A stretch of DNA of 11,190 nt, taken from NCBI GenBank assembly GCA_003647385.1, contig QMMT01000027.1, positions 1 to 11,190 of the forward strand, given 5' to 3'. The notes under the pieces were generated by a model. It did not search any database. It saw nothing but the letters and a program-made list of their open reading frames with translations, and was not told the origin of the DNA. The DNA comes from Deltaproteobacteria bacterium. Lineage in GTDB: Bacteria > Desulfobacterota > Desulfobacteria > Desulfobacterales > Desulfobacteraceae. Positions 1-5,948 of this stretch are shown in pieces. Every line of letters starts with the position of its first letter. Positions within the stretch are counted from its first letter, which is position 1. Position numbers and translations under genes: made by a program.

Positions 1-793
1 CCCCCAACACAACCGATGACGATATCAGGAGTCTCTCCGGCGATCTCCATTTGTTTTTAGCTTCCAGACCAATTACGGTCTGATGCAGGAGTACGTGGTT
101 CAAGACACTTCCCAGGGCATATTTTGTGTTTTCATCACCAACCGCTTCTTCAACCGCTTCACTGATGGCGATGCCCAGACTGCCCGGAGAATCCGGAGAT
201 TTTGCCAAGATGGATCGGCCTGCTTCTGTTTCAGTACTGGGGCTTGCTGTGCAGTTGGCTCCCCAGGTCTCCATCATCAGACGGCGGTAGGGTTTCTGGT
301 TGTAGGAAATTTTGACCATGAAGACCTTGCATTCAATACCAAAGAATGAACAGCACATGGAAAGGGCGCTTCCCCATTGTCCGGCGCCTGTTTCCGTGGT
401 GATTTTTTTTGTTCCGGCCATTTTGTTATAATAGGCCTGGGCAATGGCAGTGTTGGGTTTGTGACTGCCGGCAGGACTGACACCTTCATTTTTATAATAT
501 ATCTTTGCAGGTGTATCCAGGGCTTTCTCAAGGTTATGCGCTCTATACAGTGGAGAAGGACGCCATATGGCATATTTGTCCAGGACTTCTTCGGGAATGT
601 CAATCCAGCGGTCTGTGCTCATCTCCTGTTCAATCAGGTTCATGGGAAAAATCGGAGCAAGGTCTTCAGGTCCGCAGGGCTGTCCGGTGCCGGGATGAAG
701 CGGGGGTTCCATACCATTGGGAAGGTCTGCCATAATGTTATACCATTTTCTGGGCATGTCTTGATCAGATAAAACAAATTTTTTGGTCTTCAT
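1..793 (-). CDS. trpB2: TrpB2-type tryptophan synthase beta chain, paralogue 1; partial at left edge, apparent frameshift
   Basis: PLP-dependent enzyme expected to condense indole with serine or O-phosphoserine to tryptophan in the cytoplasm. The start is the ATG at 793-791, preceded by AGGAGGAG. The first 245 residues align without gaps to the complete paralogue at 4329-5702, with about 22 differences (roughly 91% identity by eye). The PLP lysine motif GSHKPNTA and the catalytic ETGAGQWG motif are both present. After GLEA the frame breaks at the T-run 54-58: adding one base restores KQMEIAG...[10 protein letters not shown], which matches KQMKMAG...[10 protein letters not shown] of the paralogue. 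The read frame instead gives an unrelated sequence, though no stop falls inside the window. It lies 105 bases after serA and may share its transcript. Either this copy is becoming a pseudogene, or a T6 run was read as T5 by sequencing. Family assignment is secure; intactness is not. Confidence 0.88.
   Translation of the reverse strand, partial: MKTKKFVLSDQDMPRKWYNIMADLPNGMEPPLHPGTGQPCGPEDLAPIFPMNLIEQEMSTDRWIDIPEEVLDKYAIWRPSPLYRAHNLEKALDTPAKIYYKNEGVSPAGSHKPNTAIAQAYYNKMAGTKKITTETGAGQWGSALSMCCSFFGIECKVFMVKISYNQKPYRRLMMETWGANCTASPSTETEAGRSILAKSPDSPGSLGIAISEAVEEAVGDENTKYALGSVLNHVLLHQTVIGLEAKNKWRSPERLLISSSVVLG
54..58 (-). other. trpB2: Apparent one-base deletion (frameshift) in trpB2 paralogue 1
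   Basis: The plus strand has five T here, read as A5 on the coding strand between the codons for A245 and Q248. A sixth A would give GCT AAA AAA CAA ATG (AKKQM), matching AIKQM in the intact paralogue. Downstream, 11 of 19 residues then match that paralogue, including the glycines that bind the PLP phosphate. The site is a homopolymer, so a base-calling error is a real alternative. Confidence 0.75.
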
Positions 794-844
794 AACTCCT
801 CCTGTTATTGGGTTTTTAAAAAGGTAAGATATGGGTGTTGAGCC

Positions 845-878
845 GTGGGAAGTAAACTTTAAGTTTTATTTTTCCCAC
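845..878 (-). terminator. Possible hairpin between serA and trpB2 paralogue 1
   Basis: GTGGGAA at 845-851 is the reverse complement of TTCCCAC at 872-878. An inner AAACT/AGTTT pair allows a second short stem. It sits in the 105-base gap after the serA stop. No T-run follows it on the minus strand, so a classical intrinsic terminator is doubtful; it could instead be a processing site or partial attenuator. Confidence 0.3.
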
Positions 879-898
879 ATCTCGTTACCCGATACTCC

Positions 899-1840
899 CT
901 ACTGGTTGACAATATTTTCGGCCTTGCCTGTTCCAAGATATTCAACTATCTGGTTTGCCACATCCCGTGCGACATTGTCCTGGGCTTCGTAGGTGGATGC
1001 TCCTAGGTGGGATGTACAGATAAAATTATCCAGGTCCATGAGACATATTTTCCCCGGAGGCTCTGTTACAAATACATCCAGGGCGCCGCCGCCAAGGTGG
1101 TTTGATTCCAGGGCTTCGTGCAGATCATCTTCATTGACAATACCACCCCTTGCACAATTGATGAGCATGGCGCCCTTTTTCATTTTATACAGGGTTTCCT
1201 TGTTGAACAGGTTCGTGGTTTCAGCTGTTTTAGGGGTGTGAATAGAGATATAATCAGACTCGGCAAGAATTTCATCAAAGTTCACTGGTCGAATTCCCAT
1301 TTTTTCAATGCTTTCGGGAGACTGGTAAGGGTCAAATCCGATGACTTTCATTTTCATCCCCATTGCTCTTTCCGCCACCAGGCTGCCGATATTGCCGATA
1401 CCGACAAGTCCCAGGGTTTTCTGGTATATTTCATGACCCTTAAGATTTTTTTTCTCCCATTTCCCATCTTTCATGGTTGCCGTTGCTCTGGGTATGTTTC
1501 GTGAGAGGGACAGAATCATGGCAATGGTGTGTTCTGCTGTTGTAATCGCATTGCCGAAAGGCGTATTCATTACAGCGACACCGGCTTTGGTGGCAGCCGG
1601 AATATCCACATTATCCAGCCCGATGCCTGCTCGGCCCACGACCTTGAGATTTTTTGCCTTGGAAAGCAGTTCTTCGGTTACTTTTGTTTTGCTCCGAATG
1701 GATAACCCGTGGTAAACACCGATTATTTCTTCAAGCTCGGTTGGGGTTAAATCTGTTTTTACATCCACTTCAATGTCAGGTGAGTTTTTAAAGATGTCAA
1801 TGCCGACATCGGAGAGGGGATCGCTGACGAGTATTTTCAT
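899..1840 (-). CDS. serA: D-3-phosphoglycerate dehydrogenase, short form without ACT domain
   Basis: NAD-dependent 2-hydroxyacid dehydrogenase of 313 residues, predicted to oxidise 3-phosphoglycerate to 3-phosphohydroxypyruvate, the first step of serine synthesis. Visible are the PGDH-like GRAGIGLDNVD segment (69-79), the Rossmann motif GIGNIG (147-152), an acidic residue at the end of the next strand (D170), and the catalytic triad R231 (in NCARGG), E260 (in TEPP) and H278 (in SHLGAST). The protein stops right after the second half of the substrate domain. The ASB and ACT domains of long SerA (about 525 residues) are absent, so serine feedback through ACT is not expected. The ATG start has AAAGGAG seven bases upstream and a sigma70-like promoter before that. 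trpB2 paralogue 1 follows on the same strand. Another 2-hydroxyacid dehydrogenase activity cannot be excluded, but the sequence is closest in style to PGDH. Confidence 0.85.
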   Translation of the reverse strand: MKILVSDPLSDVGIDIFKNSPDIEVDVKTDLTPTELEEIIGVYHGLSIRSKTKVTEELLSKAKNLKVVGRAGIGLDNVDIPAATKAGVAVMNTPFGNAITTAEHTIAMILSLSRNIPRATATMKDGKWEKKNLKGHEIYQKTLGLVGIGNIGSLVAERAMGMKMKVIGFDPYQSPESIEKMGIRPVNFDEILAESDYISIHTPKTAETTNLFNKETLYKMKKGAMLINCARGGIVNEDDLHEALESNHLGGGALDVFVTEPPGKICLMDLDNFICTSHLGASTYEAQDNVARDVANQIVEYLGTGKAENIVNQ

Positions 1841-1889
1841 GATAGTGCTCCTTTGTTAATTGAAATTAATAAATAAATCCCAATCATTT

Positions 1890-1919
1890 TTTATACGAAT
1901 ATTCAAAAGGGAGCGTCAA
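1890..1919 (-). promoter_or_regulatory. Sigma70-like promoter of serA
   Basis: On the minus strand, TTGACG (1919-1914) and TATAAA (1895-1890) are separated by 18 bases. Each hexamer matches five of six consensus positions. Transcription would start near 1883, leaving a leader of about 43 bases with AAAGGAG (1854-1848) before the serA ATG. This supports serA starting its own transcript, separate from the regulator gene upstream. Confidence 0.55.
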
Positions 1920-1957
1920 GACTGTAAAAATGGTGATAAAATGGTGGTAAAAAATCA

Positions 1958-3205
1958 CTACTCTTCCAGAGAGAGCAGATAGGAGCGCAGGTTGATGTTT
2001 TTATTTTTCAACCCCAGTTTTGTTCTGATCTTATACCGATGGGATGTGATCGTATTTAAAGACACGGTAAGGATTTGTGCGATTTCCTTGTTTACCACAC
2101 CATTTTTTACAAGTGTTGCCACCTTGATTTCCATTGGCGTCAGATTCAGATATTTGGATGAGAGTTTCCCGATTAAAGGGGAGGTGATCTGGTCAATATT
2201 TTTTTCAAGTTGATCTAAAAGTACCTGCTGCCCACGGCTTATATCTGTCTGGGCGAGTTCTTGAAGATAGGGCATGATAGATTGTTTGATATTGATCAAA
2301 AAATTTTCTTTATCATTTTTTTCTTTTTGTTCCATCTGTTTTAATACAACTTTTAATGCAATATTTGCTTCTTCAAGCCTTTGATTGGTTTTTGTCAGTT
2401 TGTCAGTCCTTTTTTGAATAAGCTTCTCTAGATGAACTTTATGGTCTTTCAGTTCATCCTGGAGGCGTTTGCGCTTGAAAAATTCCGGGATATCAATTTT
2501 TTTGTAATGATCGTATTTGATATAGGCTTTTTTACAATAGTCAGTGATACAGCCTTTGAGCCTTGAAGGATGGGCCATGATAAACCGGCAGTATCGGTCT
2601 CCTTTTGCCCTGCATTCGACTTCTGCTGTGACAAGGGAAACACCAAAACTTTCCTCGCACCAGCCCGAGGAATATCCGGAATTCATGACACAGACCGGGA
2701 AATTAGTCTTTTCCCCTTTCTCCTCCCAAGCCTGAGCTTCAAATGAATAAGGATGATCATAAATTAAATAAAAATTCTTATCCGGCACAGGATTGGACAG
2801 GGGATGAATTTTAACCGAAGCCCATCCGGTATAAGCAAAATGAGCCGGTCCTGCTGATAGCTTTTCAATGGGATCGGTCAATTTCATTTTTGAGAAAAAA
2901 CTTTTTGCATCGGCCTTTCCAATGGAATGGGCAATATCAAAGAGAAAATTAAAGGAAAGGTCCCTTGCCTCTTTTTTCCCCCGGTCTTTATACAGGAGCG
3001 CCATCATATCAAAAAATTCTTTGGACATGGATGCTGCCCTGACAAGAATATACCGTTCACCAGAAAATTCAATTGATCCCTTTTCAGGATTTTGTTGAGC
3101 AATGCTGAAATAATTTTTTACATAGTTTTGTGTCCTTCGAAAAATCTTTTGAAGGTTCTTGGGGACATTCACCATATCCAAATCCGTATAAGAAATACGA
3201 TTCAC
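1958..3205 (-). CDS. XylR_N/V4R ligand-sensing regulator with LuxR-type DNA-binding domain
   Basis: Predicted cytoplasmic transcription regulator of 415 residues with no membrane segment. Residues about 40-150 resemble the XylR_N sensor region of aromatic-responsive activators. About 150-215 is a V4R domain (SGYSSGWCEESFG, then VECRAKGDRYCRF, with C183, C198 and C206). About 245-300 is a charged coiled coil. About 350-412 is a LuxR-type helix-turn-helix (LTPMEIKVATLVKNGVVNKE, then a TSHRYKIRTKLG recognition region). In XylR/DmpR proteins the same sensor is joined to a sigma54 AAA+ domain; here it drives a LuxR output. The start is GTG at 3205-3203, with GGAG five bases upstream and 10 bases after the ATPase stop, so it is the last gene of a three-gene operon. 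XylR-type sensors bind small aromatics; the ligand here is unknown. Confidence 0.85.
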   Translation of the reverse strand: MNRISYTDLDMVNVPKNLQKIFRRTQNYVKNYFSIAQQNPEKGSIEFSGERYILVRAASMSKEFFDMMALLYKDRGKKEARDLSFNFLFDIAHSIGKADAKSFFSKMKLTDPIEKLSAGPAHFAYTGWASVKIHPLSNPVPDKNFYLIYDHPYSFEAQAWEEKGEKTNFPVCVMNSGYSSGWCEESFGVSLVTAEVECRAKGDRYCRFIMAHPSRLKGCITDYCKKAYIKYDHYKKIDIPEFFKRKRLQDELKDHKVHLEKLIQKRTDKLTKTNQRLEEANIALKVVLKQMEQKEKNDKENFLINIKQSIMPYLQELAQTDISRGQQVLLDQLEKNIDQITSPLIGKLSSKYLNLTPMEIKVATLVKNGVVNKEIAQILTVSLNTITSHRYKIRTKLGLKNKNINLRSYLLSLEE

Positions 3206-3215
3206 TAAAACTCCA

Positions 3216-3944
3216 TCAAACAGGCTCGGTTTCTATGAATTCATCGGGATTGGCCATGAAATTTTTATAGATTTTATAGTATGCTGTGTCCTCATACTCA
3301 ATGGGTTCAATAACGGGTGTGTCAAAGCTGTAGATCCTTGCATCCGGGCAAGCCATCAAAAAAGGGGAATGGGTGGCAATAATAAACTGGGCATGGCCCT
3401 GGTGGCTGATTTTGATTAAAAGATTCAACAACTCAATCAAAGATGAGGGGGACAAAGCTGTTTCCGGTTCATCCAGAAAGTATAATCCTTTAATATTGTA
3501 CCTTGACTGGAAATAGGACATGAGTGACTGACCATGGGATTGGGTAATCAGGGATTTACCCCCGAAATAGTTCAGCATTTTGGTATCATTAACAGCCCAC
3601 TCCTCAAGGTTTTTTGCAAAATGAGAAAAAATTTGAGATCCGAAAAATGAACCTGAAACCGGACCATTTTTCCATTGAGTGGAAATGGCCTTGTACAGGT
3701 CTTCTTCATAGGGATTTTTCTCACATCTTAAATTGAATTCACTCTGCCAGATGTGGATGCCGCATTTATAGGCGATGGCTTTGAGCAAGGTTGATTTTCC
3801 AGTGCCATTTTCGCCAATGAAAAGCGTGACCGGACTATTGAACTTGACTGTTTCGGTATTTTGGAATATTTCCAGCTTAAAGGGATAATAATTTAAAACA
3901 GGAAACTTTTCCGAATGGATGTTTACCTGTTTTAAAAAAATCAA
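3216..3944 (-). CDS. Stand-alone ABC/SMC-type ATPase (predicted ATPase, COG3910-like)
   Basis: Soluble 242-residue ATPase with one complete nucleotide-binding domain: Walker A GENGTGKST (44-52), ABC signature SHGQS (136-140), Walker B LYFLDEPE (154-161) and H-loop in ATHSP (H192). There is no coiled-coil arm, membrane segment or TOPRIM nuclease domain, so it is neither a transporter nor an OLD nuclease. The start is TTG at 3944-3942, overlapping the TGA of the preceding gene in the sequence TTGA, with AAGGA eight bases upstream. The overlap implies translational coupling to the four-Cys protein. The regulator follows after a 10-base gap. ATP binding and hydrolysis are well supported; the cellular role is not known. 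Confidence 0.85.
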   Translation of the reverse strand: MIFLKQVNIHSEKFPVLNYYPFKLEIFQNTETVKFNSPVTLFIGENGTGKSTLLKAIAYKCGIHIWQSEFNLRCEKNPYEEDLYKAISTQWKNGPVSGSFFGSQIFSHFAKNLEEWAVNDTKMLNYFGGKSLITQSHGQSLMSYFQSRYNIKGLYFLDEPETALSPSSLIELLNLLIKISHQGHAQFIIATHSPFLMACPDARIYSFDTPVIEPIEYEDTAYYKIYKNFMANPDEFIETEPV

Positions 3945-4249
3945 ACCTGTTTTCCTTTTCTTTTTTTGGCCTGTTCAATTAAATCAAACAATGACATTAC
4001 TTTGGGTTTTCCCTTGTTTGAAAAGGCTTTTTGAAAGTCTTCTTCACTTAATTTTTCTTTAAGATAGGCATGAACATCAAAATAGTTGTACCAGCAGTCA
4101 AGTGTTTTAAAACAGGGAATACCGCTATTTTCAGACTGGCAATAGGAAAAATTGATTTGATGTCCGAGTCTCGGGCACCTAATTTGAAATTCATCTTTTG
4201 GGGGATTTGCTACTAGGGTATCGCTATTTTCATTCTGGTGTGTTGTCAT
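3941..4249 (-). CDS. Small four-cysteine protein of unknown function
   Basis: A 102-residue soluble protein I cannot name. Its core has four cysteines, C25, C37, C46 and C52 (spacing C-x11-C-x8-C-x5-C), plus H30 in CPRLGH, which looks like a structural metal site, most simply zinc. The N-terminus is polar and the C-terminus is a lysine-rich helix. I chose the ATG at 4249-4247 because GAG lies about six bases upstream. An in-frame TTG at 4267 would add six residues, but it has no ribosome binding site and abuts the inverted repeat 4271-4313. It is the first gene of the operon and overlaps the ATPase start by four bases, so the two products may act together. Expression of the gene is likely; its function is open. 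Confidence 0.75.
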   Translation of the reverse strand: MTTHQNENSDTLVANPPKDEFQIRCPRLGHQINFSYCQSENSGIPCFKTLDCWYNYFDVHAYLKEKLSEEDFQKAFSNKGKPKVMSLFDLIEQAKKRKGKQV

Positions 4250-4270
4250 TTTATTCTCGGCTTTCAAATG

Positions 4271-4313
4271 AATCTGGATTAATCTTTGTAAAATCCAAAG
4301 ATTAATCCAGGTT
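4271..4313 (-). terminator. Long inverted repeat between trpB2 paralogue 2 and the Cys-protein operon
   Basis: Two 18-base arms (4271-4288 and 4296-4313) around a 7-base loop are complementary at 17 of 18 positions. It lies 16 bases after the trpB2 stop, where a terminator would sit. The arms are AT-rich and no clear T-run follows on the minus strand, so termination may be incomplete. It ends 21 bases before the ATG at 4249 and could also shape the leader of that operon. Confidence 0.55.
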
Positions 4314-4328
4314 TAGGGTTTAGTTGAT

Positions 4329-5702
4329 TTAAGTCGCCTGTCTTGGTTTGGGTAAAGGTTCAATATCTTTTAATGCCGCATCAATTTGATCCTGGGGTAG
4401 TTCATGATCAGACAGGTTACCCCTGAAATACGCTTCGTATGCAGCCAGATCTACAAGTCCGTGACCACTCCAGTTGAACAGAATGGTTTTTTCCTTGCCC
4501 TCTTCTTTGGCTTTAAGCGCCTCCCTGATGGTCATGGCAATGGCATGGTTGCACTCCGGCGCACTGATATATCCTTCGGTTCTGGCAAAGGTCATGCCCG
4601 CCTCAAAGGTTTCCATCTGGTGGACGGATTCAGGCCGGATAAGGCCGTCTAAAATCATCTGGCTGACAATGGGTGCCATGCCATGGTATCGCAATCCCCC
4701 TGCGTGGATGGGAGCCGGTACAAAATTGTGCCCCAGTGTATGCATGGGTAAAAGCGGTGTCATCTGGACAGTATCACCGAAATCATAGGCAAAGGGTCCT
4801 CTCGTCATGGTGGGGCAGGATGTCGGTTCCACTGCAATAATTTCAATGTCTTTGCCGTTTATTTTATCTAAGGCAAAGGGAAAAGCAAGACCTGCAAAAT
4901 TACTGCCGCCACCAGCGCTTCCGATGATGACATCAGGGTAATCTCCTGCCATTTTCATCTGTTTGATCGCCTCAAGGCCAATGACACTTTGATGGATCAT
5001 GACATGATTCAAGACACTGCCCAATGCATATTTGGTGTTGTCATCGGCAACCGCTTCTTCCACCGCCTCACTGATGGCCATGCCAAGGCTTCCCGGAGAA
5101 TCAGGGTCTTTTTCAAGTATACTTCGGCCCGCCCTTGTTTCAGTGCTGGGGCTTGCCGTACAATTGGCCCCCCAGGTTTCCATCATCAAACGGCGGTAGG
5201 GTTTCTGGTTGTAAGAAATTTTTACCATGAATACCTTGCACTCAATACCAAAAAAAGAACAGCACATGGCAAGGGCGCTGCCCCATTGGCCTGCCCCTGT
5301 TTCCGTAGTGATTTTTTTGGTACCCGCAACCTTGTTGTAATAGGCCTGGGCTATGGCTGTGTTGGGTTTGTGGCTTCCGGCGGGAGAGACCCCTTCATTT
5401 TTATAATAAATTTTTGCAGGGGTATCAAGGGCCTTTTCAAGGCTGTACGCCCTGAACAGAGGAGAAGGGCGCCAAATGGCGTATTTGTCCATGACTTCTT
5501 CCGGAATGTCAATCCAGCGATCCGTACTCATTTCCTGTTCAATCAGGTTCATGGGGAAAATTGGAGCAAGATCGTCAGGCCCTGCCGGCTGACCGGTTCC
5601 GGGATGAAGCGGTGGTTCCATGCCATTGGGCAGGTCCGCCATGATATTGTACCATTTTCGCGGCATTTCCTGCTCGGTTAATACATACTTTTTAGTACTC
5701 AT
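4329..5702 (-). CDS. trpB2: TrpB2-type tryptophan synthase beta chain, paralogue 2 (intact)
   Basis: Complete 457-residue PLP enzyme of the TrpB2 (TIGR01415-like) class, predicted to make tryptophan from indole and a serine donor. The PLP lysine is K112 in GSHKPN, the catalytic glutamate E134 in ETGAGQWG, and the PLP-phosphate loop [11 protein letters not shown] is at 261-271. The long N-terminal extension ([20 protein letters not shown]) separates TrpB2 from TrpB1 (about 400 residues). TrpB1 normally pairs with TrpA; no trpA is present here. TrpB2 of Sulfolobus has been reported to prefer O-phosphoserine. The ATG at 5702 is preceded by AAGGAGG about four bases upstream. The gene has its own leader with several dyads and ends before a long inverted repeat. 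It is nearly identical to the copy at 1-793. Its physiological role (main tryptophan synthase or indole salvage) cannot be told without the rest of the trp genes. Confidence 0.92.
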   Translation of the reverse strand: MSTKKYVLTEQEMPRKWYNIMADLPNGMEPPLHPGTGQPAGPDDLAPIFPMNLIEQEMSTDRWIDIPEEVMDKYAIWRPSPLFRAYSLEKALDTPAKIYYKNEGVSPAGSHKPNTAIAQAYYNKVAGTKKITTETGAGQWGSALAMCCSFFGIECKVFMVKISYNQKPYRRLMMETWGANCTASPSTETRAGRSILEKDPDSPGSLGMAISEAVEEAVADDNTKYALGSVLNHVMIHQSVIGLEAIKQMKMAGDYPDVIIGSAGGGSNFAGLAFPFALDKINGKDIEIIAVEPTSCPTMTRGPFAYDFGDTVQMTPLLPMHTLGHNFVPAPIHAGGLRYHGMAPIVSQMILDGLIRPESVHQMETFEAGMTFARTEGYISAPECNHAIAMTIREALKAKEEGKEKTILFNWSGHGLVDLAAYEAYFRGNLSDHELPQDQIDAALKDIEPLPKPRQAT

Positions 5703-5733
5703 AGGCCCTCCTTGTTAATGGTTAAGTTAAGGT

Positions 5734-5757
5734 TTGACACTTATTAAAATGTATCAA
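5734..5757. promoter_or_regulatory. Candidate operator dyad upstream of trpB2 paralogue 2
   Basis: TTGACAC (5734-5740) and GTATCAA (5751-5757) form an inverted repeat with one mismatch across a 10-base AT-rich centre. It lies 32-55 bases before the ATG, inside the leader. The size and spacing fit a dimeric transcription factor site, but no factor can be named. Confidence 0.35.
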
Positions 5758-5776
5758 TACATATTCATTGAATATG
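5749..5776. repeat. Two abutting perfect palindromes in the trpB2 leader
   Basis: ATGTAT-CA-ATACAT occupies 5749-5762. CATATTCA-T-TGAATATG (8-base arms, one-base centre) occupies 5760-5776. They overlap by three bases and adjoin the dyad at 5734-5757. Short AT palindromes can occur by chance in an AT-rich spacer, but three dyads in 43 bases are notable. Confidence 0.4.
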
Positions 5777-5816
5777 GTATGCCTATAAATCAATTAGAAT
5801 TAAATGCTATTTAAAT

Positions 5817-5845
5817 TTCTTATGAGAATAAGCTGATCAAGTCAA
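5817..5845 (-). promoter_or_regulatory. Possible promoter of trpB2 paralogue 2
   Basis: On the minus strand TTGACT (5845-5840) is followed after 17 bases by TAAGAA (5822-5817). The -35 box is good and the -10 box poor (three of six). A start near 5810 would give a leader of about 108 bases containing the dyads at 5734-5776. Confidence 0.3.
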
Positions 5846-5879
5846 GCACTAAATTTTGCTATTCAATTCAAATAGAAAT

Positions 5880-5891
5880 TTCCCCGGGGAA
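5880..5891. other. 12-base GC-core palindrome downstream of the beta-helix gene
   Basis: TTCCCCGGGGAA is a perfect 12-base palindrome in an otherwise AT-rich spacer, 58 bases after the stop at 5949. It has no loop, so it would make a poor terminator hairpin. A protein site or chance are equally possible. The remaining bases 5892-5948 show nothing else I can support. Confidence 0.2.
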
Positions 5892-5948
5892 TTAAAATGC
5901 CCGTTGTTGATATAAGGAGGGATTTTATTTAATGTATAATAGAGGTCT

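Noticed and set aside
1920..1957. Terminator after the regulator gene
   Set aside because: Only a 5-base GTGAT/ATCAC pairing around a 16-base AT-rich loop is visible, too weak to call.
3216..3944. ATPase as part of an antiphage or OLD-type nuclease system
   Set aside because: There is no TOPRIM domain, and no nuclease, toxin or mobile gene lies beside it. Its neighbours are a regulator and a small Cys protein.
4250..4267. TTG start at 4267 adding six residues to the Cys protein
   Set aside because: No Shine-Dalgarno sequence precedes it and it abuts the inverted repeat arm; the ATG at 4249 has a better site.
4989..5681. Long plus-strand ORF (230 codons) antisense to trpB2 paralogue 2
   Set aside because: Related antisense frames (83-349, 377-772) occur at the matching place in the other trpB2 copy. 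They mirror the codon pattern of the conserved sense gene, and no recognisable protein or ribosome site supports them.
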